Shown here in pieces: positions 1 through 6,299 of a stretch of 7,972 nucleotides of DNA. The stretch is from NCBI GenBank assembly GCA_001771735.1, contig MEUM01000151.1, positions 3,612-11,583 of the forward strand, given 5' to 3'. The number at the start of each line of letters is the position of its first letter. The stretch's first letter is position 1. The notes below the pieces were generated by a model. That model ran no database searches and had not been told where the DNA came from. It saw nothing but the letters and a program-made list of their open reading frames with translations. The position numbers and the translations under genes are program-made. Source of the stretch: Caldifarciminota bacterium RBG_13_43_14. Its GTDB lineage: Bacteria; Hydrothermota; Tepidihabitantia; SM23-42.

Positions 1-1
1 T

Positions 2-19
2 GCAGACCTTTAGGTCTGC
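2..19. repeat. Short perfect hairpin, left copy of a pair
   Basis: Arms 2-9 (GCAGACCT) and 12-19 (AGGTCTGC) are perfect reverse complements, so the RNA would form a 7 bp stem with a TTTA loop. Read on the minus strand the loop is TAAA, the same as the loop of the neighbouring hairpin at 23-40, so the two copies point in opposite directions. It lies outside any gene at the window edge and may be the end of a longer repeat cluster. I recall similar hairpins of variable arm and TAAA/TTTA core scattered between genes in genomes of uncultured bacterial phyla. That link is from memory and not tested here. Confidence 0.7.
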
Positions 20-22
20 TCT

Positions 23-45
23 GCAAGGCTAAAGCCTTGCGCTAC
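23..45. repeat. Short perfect hairpin with GCGCTAC tail, right copy; possible weak terminator of an upstream gene
   Basis: Arms 23-30 (GCAAGGCT) and 33-40 (AGCCTTGC) are perfect reverse complements and give a 7 bp stem with a TAAA loop. The tail GCTAC (41-45) follows. It differs in arm sequence from the hairpin at 2-19 but shares its geometry, the GCA arm start and the TAAA core. A T-rich tract (47-62) follows after about six bases, so it could also end transcription from a gene left of the window. The gap between stem and T-run makes it a poor canonical terminator. A dispersed intergenic repeat is the preferred reading. Positions 46-116 hold only AT-rich sequence with no supported gene. Confidence 0.65.
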
Positions 46-116
46 ATTTTTATTATTTTTTTACTAATTATTGTTTGGAATTTGGTTTTTGGTGTTTGTA
101 ATTAATTAGCAGGCTA

Positions 117-145
117 TTGACGAAAGTATTATTTTATATTATACT
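117..145 (+). promoter_or_regulatory. Sigma70-type promoter of the proS-rimP-nusA-infB operon
   Basis: The -35 box is TTGACG (117-122, 5 of 6 to TTGACA) and the -10 box is TATACT (140-145, 5 of 6 to TATAAT), separated by exactly 17 bp. The expected transcription start is about 151-153, next to or on the A of the proS ATG at 153. This predicts a leaderless or nearly leaderless transcript, which agrees with the lack of a convincing Shine-Dalgarno sequence before that ATG. It is the only good promoter seen ahead of the gene block. It also argues against the in-frame TTG at 117 as a start codon, because that TTG is part of the -35 box. The transcription start is inferred. Confidence 0.7.
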
Positions 146-152
146 GGATGTT

Positions 153-1871
153 ATGAAAATCGATAAATCGCTGATCAATACTCTACGCGAGGACCCCAAG
201 GAAGCTGAGAGCAGAAGCCATCGCATACTTTTACGCGGCGGATTTATCAAACAGCTGGCTTCTGGTGTTCATACCTATTTACCTTTGGGTTGGCGTGTGA
301 TCCTGCGAATATCGAATATCATACGCGAAGAACTTGATCGTATCGGGGGGCAGGAAATGTTGATGCCGGCAATTGCCCCAAAAGAAATATGGCAGGAATC
401 GGGTCGATGGGATGAATATGGTGACGATATGTTCAGGCTGAAAGACCGGAAGGGAAGGGACTATTGCCTATGTCCTACTCATGAAGAGATTGTTGCGGAT
501 ATTGCCAGAACCACGGTAAGGTCTTACCGGGATCTACCTCAGATCTGGTATCAAATCCAAACTAAGTTCCGCGATGAACTGAGACCTCGCTTTGGAGTAA
601 TAAGATCCCGGCAGTTCATAATGAAAGATTCATACAGTCTTGATCAGGACCCGGCTGGTCTTGATCATAGTTTTGAACTGCATCGTCAGGCATATACCAG
701 GATCTTCAAGCGGTGTGGTCTTGATTTTGAGGTTGTGAATGCGTCGGGTGGATTGATGGGTGCGGGTGAATCAAAAGAGTTCATCGCGATCGTGGATATC
801 GGTGAGGCTCAGGTCGTCAGCTGCAATAAATGTGATTATCGCGCTAATATTGAAGCGGCAGTTGGTGTTGGTGTGACCGAGTTATTCAATGATGAAGCGC
901 TTGCCGAGGTGCACACCCCGGGTAAAAAAACCGTGATCGAAGTAAGCGATTTTCTTAAAGTATCAAGAAAAAATTTGATCAAGAGCATTTTTTTCACTGC
1001 CCCGGATAAAAAGTCAATATTGATATTATTGCGGGGCGATTATGATATCAATGAAAATATTATTAAAAATATATTTGGTTTTTCCTATCGAGCGGCCTCG
1101 TCCGAGGAAATAATCAGATTTTTTGGCGCCGAGCCTGGATATATAGGACCCTACGGCAAGGAAGGATTTGATATTCACGCCGACGACCTGTTAAAAGGTA
1201 CAAAAGGCATGATAACCGGTGCTAATAAGAATGAATATCATATAAAAGGATTGAATATCGATCGTGATATTAAGGTCAATAAATATCTGAATCTACGGTA
1301 TGTTAAACAAGCTGACCATTGTCCCAATTGCGATGGTGAACTAAATATTAAAAACGGTCTTGAACTTGGGCATATTTTTAAGCTCGGTACGAAATACTCG
1401 ATCTCCCTGAACGCTGCTTTTTTGGATGAGTACGGTGAGCGAAAGCCGATCGTAATGGGCAGTTATGGCATCGGGCTCGAACGCATCATGGCCTGTGCTT
1501 GCGAACAAAAAGGTGATGATAAAGGTACCGCGTGGCCGGTTTCGATCGCACCTTATGAGCTTTATTTGCTGGTCTTGAATCCGTCTGAAAATGATGTTAA
1601 AGAACTGGCCGATAAATGGAACGCTGAGCTTATCGCCAATCAATTCAGGGTGTTGCTTGATGACCGTGATATCTCGGCTGGCATAAAATTCAATGATTCG
1701 GAACTACTCGGGATTCCAATACGGTTGATAGTAAGTCCGAAGGCGGTCAAACAGGGACGTTTTGAGGTTCTGACCCGTGAATCCGGAGAGCTTCTTGAGA
1801 TCGAGCGAAATGATGTGATAAAAAAATGTTGTCAGATTAGAGAAGAACTTTATCGGAAGTTAAATGAATAA
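153..1871 (+). CDS. proS: Proline--tRNA ligase (ProRS), bacterial type with editing domain
   Basis: It attaches proline to tRNA-Pro in the cytoplasm, and its inserted domain hydrolyses mischarged Ala-tRNA-Pro. The 572 aa product matches the E. coli enzyme in length. Visible parts are class II motif 1 around residues 65-75, PTHEE (108-112), motif 2 FRDELRPRFG (139-148), the insertion/editing domain at about 228-388 with GAN...H (His363 matches the conserved editing His), motif 3 GSYGIGLER (436-444), and a C-terminal anticodon-binding domain from about 465. Two CxxC pairs (Cys224/227, Cys390/393) flank the editing domain and may bind zinc; E. coli ProRS lacks them. ATG 153 is preferred over the in-frame TTG at 117 because the N-terminus then aligns with E. 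coli residue for residue, and the TTG lies in the promoter. First gene of the operon; its end overlaps rimP by 8 nt. Confidence 0.97.
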   Translation: MKIDKSLINTLREDPKEAESRSHRILLRGGFIKQLASGVHTYLPLGWRVILRISNIIREELDRIGGQEMLMPAIAPKEIWQESGRWDEYGDDMFRLKDRKGRDYCLCPTHEEIVADIARTTVRSYRDLPQIWYQIQTKFRDELRPRFGVIRSRQFIMKDSYSLDQDPAGLDHSFELHRQAYTRIFKRCGLDFEVVNASGGLMGAGESKEFIAIVDIGEAQVVSCNKCDYRANIEAAVGVGVTELFNDEALAEVHTPGKKTVIEVSDFLKVSRKNLIKSIFFTAPDKKSILILLRGDYDINENIIKNIFGFSYRAASSEEIIRFFGAEPGYIGPYGKEGFDIHADDLLKGTKGMITGANKNEYHIKGLNIDRDIKVNKYLNLRYVKQADHCPNCDGELNIKNGLELGHIFKLGTKYSISLNAAFLDEYGERKPIVMGSYGIGLERIMACACEQKGDDKGTAWPVSIAPYELYLLVLNPSENDVKELADKWNAELIANQFRVLLDDRDISAGIKFNDSELLGIPIRLIVSPKAVKQGRFEVLTRESGELLEIERNDVIKKCCQIREELYRKLNE

Positions 1872-2322
1872 TATAAATATTGACAAAATAAATTCTATTG
1901 TACAGGAGCAGATCGATTCAGCTGGATTTCGTTTATACGACGTTATTTTCAATAATGTTACGCGTATCTTGCAGGTCTATATCGATCACCCGGAGTGTCG
2001 CGTTACGATCGATGATTGTCAGCGAATCAGTAATGCGATCGGTGATGAACTTGATGATGAAGAGAACGGATTGGGAAAATATACACTTGAAGTTTCTTCA
2101 CCCGGAATCCATCGACCATTACGTCGTCCTAAGCACTTTCAGTGGGCAGTTGGTAAACTTGTGGAAATAGACATGGGTAAGGATCGGATAAAAGGTTTTA
2201 TCAGAAATGCCGATGATGAGAAGATCTTGATCGCCACTGAAGACGGTGAAAGCGTGATCGGGTATAATAAAATTACAAAAGCCAGAATTGCTGAGGAGAT
2301 TGATTATGGCAAAAGAAGATAG
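1864..2322 (+). CDS. rimP: Ribosome maturation factor RimP
   Basis: RimP binds the free 30S subunit and helps its late assembly. The 152 aa product is of normal family length (E. coli 150). The N-terminal alpha/beta domain carries the conserved stretch YTLEVSSPG (73-81) followed by RPL, and the C-terminal SH3-like domain covers about 90-150. The ATG at 1864 lies inside the end of proS (8 nt overlap), with GGAAG at 1855-1859 four bases upstream, so translation is probably coupled to proS. The immediate neighbour nusA is the classic partner of rimP across bacteria. Nothing looks damaged or unusual. Confidence 0.95.
   Translation: MNNINIDKINSIVQEQIDSAGFRLYDVIFNNVTRILQVYIDHPECRVTIDDCQRISNAIGDELDDEENGLGKYTLEVSSPGIHRPLRRPKHFQWAVGKLVEIDMGKDRIKGFIRNADDEKILIATEDGESVIGYNKITKARIAEEIDYGKRR
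2293..2298 (+). promoter_or_regulatory. Strong ribosome binding site of nusA
   Basis: GAGGAG lies seven bases before ATG 2306, inside the last codons of rimP. It is the clearest Shine-Dalgarno in the window. It decides the nusA start in favour of ATG 2306 over the in-frame TTG at 2288 upstream and the ATG at 2324 downstream. Confidence 0.75.
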
Positions 2323-3589
2323 TATGATAATCGAACACATAAAATCAATTGCCCGGGCACGGGGCGTGAAATTTGATTATGTTATTGAGTCTTTAGCTGA
2401 GGCGATTAAAAGCGGTGTCAAACGTAAATACGGGAAGACGGTGGAATCGGAAGTAGTGGTTAATAAATCAACTGGTGAAATAAAGATCTATATTGTTAAA
2501 AAAATAGTCGATGCCGTAACCGATCCGGGACGGGAGATAACCTTAGATGAAGCTCGAGAAAAAAATCCTGATCTTGAGATCGGTGATGATTATCGAATAC
2601 TGACCGATCTCGTCGAGCTTGGAAGAACCGCAATCGAATCGATAAAACAGACCCTTACCCAGCGGGTTGGTGAAGCCGAACGTAATCGGATCCTGACTGA
2701 ATATGAGAAGAAGATTGGAGAAATAGTTAAAGGTATTGTTAAAGTGGTAAGTCGTAATGAAGTACTGGTCGATCTCGGACCGGTTGAGGCAACGATCCCG
2801 GCCCATGGCATTATGAAAACCGAACACTATCGACTTGATGCTCCGCTCCGGGCGGTTGTTGCAAGCGTAGACCGTGCTCAATGGGGTCCCCGCATCATTC
2901 TTTCACGAACCGATCCACGTTTCCTCGAGCGATTGTTTTTTTATGAGATCCCTGAACTCAAGGATGGAATGATTCAGGTTATAAAGATCGTCCGCGAACC
3001 GGGGATCAGAGCAAAAGTCGCTGTCCAGGCATTGGATCTCAAGATCGATCCGATCGGTGCTTGTGTTGGATATCGTGGCAGTCGAATTCAATCGATCGTC
3101 AAAGAGCTGTCCGGTGAGCGTATCGATGTCATTCAATGGTCAAAAGACAGAAATCTACAAGTATCGAGAAGTCTTTCCCCGGCAAAAATAAAATCAGTTA
3201 TTCAGATCGACGAAAACCACGTGATCGCAGTAGTAACCAATGAGGATTATTCAAAGGCGATCGGAAAAAACGGTGTAAATGTTGATTTAGCCTCAAAGCT
3301 CTGCAATGTAGAGATCGAGATCAAAAAAGAAGAAGAATGGGAAAAAGAGCTTGAAGAAAAGAAACTTGCTGAATTAAAGATCGAGGGCATAAAGGGTATT
3401 AGCGCAAAAATGAAGAAAATAATGATCGCTAAAGGTTATTCCAATGTTTTAAGTATTCTTAAAGCACCGGCCGAGGAATTGAAATTCCTTTTAAAACTGG
3501 ATGATGATGAAATAAATAAAATCAAGGGTGTTCTTGAACCTTTAAGAACCCCGAAGGAAAACGAGGATGGCGGAAAAGAAAGTTCATAG
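2306..3589 (+). CDS. nusA: Transcription termination/antitermination factor NusA
   Basis: NusA binds RNA polymerase and nascent RNA and controls pausing, termination and antitermination. The 427 aa product has an N-terminal polymerase-binding domain (about 1-130), an S1 domain (about 137-202, ending near the ILSRT stretch), KH1 with GYRG (255-258), KH2 with IGKNG (319-323), a charged linker (about 341-358), and one helix-hairpin-helix unit (about 360-412). E. coli NusA is 495 aa with two C-terminal acidic repeats; this protein has one such unit, a size common outside Proteobacteria. The start is set by GAGGAG at 2293-2298. It overlaps rimP by 17 nt and infB by 23 nt. The ylxR and ylxQ genes found between nusA and infB in Firmicutes are absent. 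Confidence 0.96.
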   Translation: MAKEDSMIIEHIKSIARARGVKFDYVIESLAEAIKSGVKRKYGKTVESEVVVNKSTGEIKIYIVKKIVDAVTDPGREITLDEAREKNPDLEIGDDYRILTDLVELGRTAIESIKQTLTQRVGEAERNRILTEYEKKIGEIVKGIVKVVSRNEVLVDLGPVEATIPAHGIMKTEHYRLDAPLRAVVASVDRAQWGPRIILSRTDPRFLERLFFYEIPELKDGMIQVIKIVREPGIRAKVAVQALDLKIDPIGACVGYRGSRIQSIVKELSGERIDVIQWSKDRNLQVSRSLSPAKIKSVIQIDENHVIAVVTNEDYSKAIGKNGVNVDLASKLCNVEIEIKKEEEWEKELEEKKLAELKIEGIKGISAKMKKIMIAKGYSNVLSILKAPAEELKFLLKLDDDEINKIKGVLEPLRTPKENEDGGKESS

Positions 3590-5651
3590 AGTCGCCAAGT
3601 ATCTTGGGCTATCAAGCGATGCCTTAATCAAGCTGCTTGAAGAACTTGGTATTCATGCCAAAGGTCATATGTCGACCCTTGCCGATGAAGAAATAAAAAA
3701 AGTGAAATCCAAAATATCCGAAGAAAAAAAACGGGTTAAGAAAGAGTTCACCCGTCGCTATACAAAACCCAAAATAAAAGAAAAAAAGAAAAAGATTGAC
3801 AAAGAAGCGATCCGCGAAACCGTTAAATCGACCTTGGCTAAACTCGAAAAAAAGGAACCCAAAAAGCATTATCGGCGAGAAGCTCCGGTAAAGATCGAAA
3901 CACAACCAGACGAGAAAATCGTTGAAATTGTCGAATTCATGTCGGTCGCCGAACTTGCCCAGGCTTTGAAATTACCTGCTGGTGAAGTGATAAAAAAATG
4001 TATGGATATGGGGTTAATGGCCAGCTTGAATCAACGGCTTGATCTTGATACGATAACCGTACTTTGCGATGAGTTCAGCTATAATGTTAAGGTCATATCA
4101 GCCGAGGACCAGATCACGAGTACAGCAGCTGCTGAAAAGAGCGAACGGCCGCCGGTGGTGACAGTGATGGGGCACGTAGATCATGGCAAGACGACCCTGC
4201 TGGATGCGATCACAAAACTTAAAATTGCTGAAGCTGAATATGGTCGTATCACCCAGCGTATGGCTGCATACCAGGTTACCTATCATGGGAAGGCTATTAC
4301 TTTTCTTGATACGCCGGGTCATGAGGCTTTTACGGCAATGCGGGCTCGCGGCGCGCAGGTCACTGATATCGTCGTTTTGGTGGTTGCCGCTGATGATGGT
4401 GTTATGCCACAAACAGTTGAGGCGATCGATCATGCCTTAGCGGCTAGCCTTCCAATAATTGTGTGTGTAAATAAGATCGATCTGCCTGATGCAAATCCTA
4501 ATCGGGTTAAAACTGAATTGGCAAAAGCAAACGTGGTCGTTGAAGATTTTGGTGGAAAGTCGATCTGTGTTGAAACCTCGGCCTTAAAAGGAAAAGGCAT
4601 TTCTGACATTCTTGATGCGATCCTGGTGAAGGCTGAAGAGCTTCAGCTGAGCGCTCCGGTCGAGAGCCTGGCAAAAGGTGTGGTAATCGAAGCCCGTCTT
4701 GACCGAGGAAAAGGCAATATTGCTACCGTCTTAGTCCAGGAAGGCTCTTTGCATAAAGGCGATCCTTTTGTATGTGGAGCTCATTTTGGCCGGGTTCGTG
4801 AATTACTCAACGAAAATATGCAGCGGATCGAGAAAGCATTTCCATCAACACCGGCATTAGTTGTTGGTTTCAGTGGATTACCTCAGGCTGGTGAGGTCTT
4901 TCTAGCTACTGATAATGAGCGACGGGCAAGGGAATTAGCTTATCAACGCGAGTTAATGGAACGCAACCGTAAACTAACGGCAAAGTCAAAATTAACACTG
5001 CTTGATCTCCAAGAAAAAATCAAGACCGGTGAGAGTAAGGAATTAAGGCTCGTGATCAAGGCTGATTCAGCCGGTTCAGTTGAAGCCCTTGATGAAAAAT
5101 TGAATGAACAGAGCATGGATGATGTTGTTATCAAAGTTGTCCATAAGGGCGTAGGGAAGATCAATGTATCAGATATTCTGCTTGCCGAGGTTACCGGTTC
5201 GATTTGTGTGGGATTTCATGTCGGTCCCGATGCTAATGGTCTGGATGCAGCTGAACGTGAGGGAGTTGAGATCAGAACCTATCGATTGATCTATGAGGCC
5301 CTGGATGATCTTCGTTCGGCGATGCTTGGTATGCTCGAACCAAAACTACAGGAGATCCTGATCGGTGAGGCCGAGGTCCGCGATATCTTTAAATTGCCGA
5401 AATCCGTTATTGCGCTCGGATGTTATTTAAAAGATGGAAAAATCATCAGGAACGCAGTTGCCCATCTTGTTCGTGACGGTAAAGAAATACTAACGACTAA
5501 GATTATATCGCTAAAACGTTTTAAAGATGATGTCAAAGAGGTTGTCAGTGGTTATGAATGCGGCATAATCCTTGAAAATGCTGGGGATGTTACGGTCGGG
5601 GATATTATTCAATTCTATAAGATCGAAGAAGTCAGCCAAAATGAAGGATAG
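3567..5651 (+). CDS. infB: Translation initiation factor IF-2
   Basis: IF2 is the GTPase that brings fMet-tRNA to the 30S subunit and promotes 50S joining. The 694 aa product has an IF2_N domain (about 3-50), a lysine-rich linker (about 44-110), a second IF2_N domain (about 118-176), the G domain (about 195-360), domain II, domain III and a C-terminal fMet-tRNA-binding domain with GYECG (662-666). G motifs: G1 GHVDHGKT (202-209), G3 DTPGH (248-252), G4 NKID (302-305), G5 SAL (338-340). Switch I reads GRITQRMAAY (226-235) where the family is nearly always GGITQ(H/R)IGAY; the key Thr is kept. ATG 3567 has AAGGA (3554-3558) eight bases upstream and overlaps the end of nusA by 23 nt. The linker resembles that of FCB-group IF2 proteins. 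Confidence 0.97.
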   Translation: MAEKKVHRVAKYLGLSSDALIKLLEELGIHAKGHMSTLADEEIKKVKSKISEEKKRVKKEFTRRYTKPKIKEKKKKIDKEAIRETVKSTLAKLEKKEPKKHYRREAPVKIETQPDEKIVEIVEFMSVAELAQALKLPAGEVIKKCMDMGLMASLNQRLDLDTITVLCDEFSYNVKVISAEDQITSTAAAEKSERPPVVTVMGHVDHGKTTLLDAITKLKIAEAEYGRITQRMAAYQVTYHGKAITFLDTPGHEAFTAMRARGAQVTDIVVLVVAADDGVMPQTVEAIDHALAASLPIIVCVNKIDLPDANPNRVKTELAKANVVVEDFGGKSICVETSALKGKGISDILDAILVKAEELQLSAPVESLAKGVVIEARLDRGKGNIATVLVQEGSLHKGDPFVCGAHFGRVRELLNENMQRIEKAFPSTPALVVGFSGLPQAGEVFLATDNERRARELAYQRELMERNRKLTAKSKLTLLDLQEKIKTGESKELRLVIKADSAGSVEALDEKLNEQSMDDVVIKVVHKGVGKINVSDILLAEVTGSICVGFHVGPDANGLDAAEREGVEIRTYRLIYEALDDLRSAMLGMLEPKLQEILIGEAEVRDIFKLPKSVIALGCYLKDGKIIRNAVAHLVRDGKEILTTKIISLKRFKDDVKEVVSGYECGIILENAGDVTVGDIIQFYKIEEVSQNEG

Positions 5652-5934
5652 ACTCAATGTCGTTCAATGCCACATCGATCTTCACGTCGAAAACAGCCAT
5701 TCACTCAAGGAAAAACGTAGAATCATAAAAAGCCTGAAGGATAGAATTAAAAATCAATATAATGTTGCTATTTGTGAATATGGTGATCTGTCATTATGGC
5801 AGCGGGCACAGTTGGGGCTTGTATCCTGCAGTAATGAGAAGAATGCAGCTGAAGCCACTCTGAAAATGGCGATCGATATGATCGGTCATTTTCCGGCAGT
5901 AGCGATAATCGACTATCGTATTGAGGTTATATGA
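5641..5934 (+). CDS. ylxP: DUF503 family protein, YlxP-like
   Basis: This 97 aa protein belongs to the DUF503/YlxP family of about 90-100 residues, usually found between infB and rbfA. Its function is not firmly established; the location suggests a role in ribosome assembly or RNA binding. Family marks are an N-terminal beta strand, HSLKEKR (20-26), NVAICEYGD (41-49) followed by LWQRA (52-56), and a C-terminal strand IDYRIEVI at the very end. ATG 5641 is chosen because it places the family's usual N-terminus directly before the first strand. The frame is open further upstream into infB, but those codons do not resemble the family. It overlaps infB by 11 nt and shares an ATGA stop/start with rbfA. 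A weak GAAGAAG (5625-5631) precedes it. Confidence 0.92.
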   Translation: MKDRLNVVQCHIDLHVENSHSLKEKRRIIKSLKDRIKNQYNVAICEYGDLSLWQRAQLGLVSCSNEKNAAEATLKMAIDMIGHFPAVAIIDYRIEVI

Positions 5935-6299
5935 GGCGACATCAGCGCGTTGCTTCTGAGATTGCACGGGTCTTGTCACGGATAATTGATCAAGAATTAA
6001 AAGACCCGCGCATCGGATTGGTAACGATTTTAACTGTCGATGTCAGCCCGGATCTAAAGAACGCGAATGTTTATTTCAGTTCGTTCGGCGATAAAAAAGA
6101 AATAGCTAAATTACTGGATGGCGCGAAGGGGTTTATCCGTAAAGGATTAGCGAACGAGATCCGCATCAGGATTATCCCGGAGTTAAGATTTATCATAGAT
6201 GAAAGTTATGAATATGGAAAACGCATTGATCAGCTTTTCGAAAAAATTAAAAGCAACGATAAAAAAGAAGAGCCGAATAGCGATCGCAACCCACATTGA
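5931..6299 (+). CDS. rbfA: 30S ribosome-binding factor RbfA
   Basis: RbfA binds the immature 30S subunit and assists 16S rRNA 5'-end maturation and cold adaptation. The 122 aa product shows the single KH-like fold: RVASEIARVLSRIID (6-20) helix, LKDPRIG (23-29), then GFIRKGLANEIRIR (67-80) followed by IIPELRF (81-87). The start codon is in the ATGA overlap with ylxP, with GAGG (5923-5926) four bases upstream. The last 15 or so residues are charged and probably disordered. Residues from about 95 onward are encoded in DNA that also encodes the N-terminus of the next gene, which is an unusually long overlap for this operon. Confidence 0.95.
   Translation: MRRHQRVASEIARVLSRIIDQELKDPRIGLVTILTVDVSPDLKNANVYFSSFGDKKEIAKLLDGAKGFIRKGLANEIRIRIIPELRFIIDESYEYGKRIDQLFEKIKSNDKKEEPNSDRNPH

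Noticed and set aside
117..152. Extension of ProRS by 12 residues from the TTG at 117.
   Set aside because: The TTG is the first half of the -35 box. The extra hydrophobic residues have no counterpart in ProRS, and ATG 153 aligns exactly with the E. coli N-terminus.
1341..1643. Open frames on the minus strand and in other + frames (for example 1341-1643, 2543-2881, 4098-4433, 6771-7037).
   Set aside because: All lie fully within strongly conserved genes on the + strand, have no recognisable motifs and no ribosome binding sites, and look like shadows of the real genes.
3473..3492. Hairpin AGGAATT-GA-AATTCCT followed by TTTT inside nusA, like a small attenuator ahead of infB.
   Set aside because: The stem is AT-rich, the T-run is only four bases, and the sequence encodes ordinary residues of the NusA helix-hairpin-helix. 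Chance is enough to explain it without conservation data.
3939..3941. Internal start in infB that would give a shorter IF2 isoform, as in E. coli.
   Set aside because: The ATG precedes the second IF2_N domain, but no Shine-Dalgarno lies in front of it, so an isoform is not supported.
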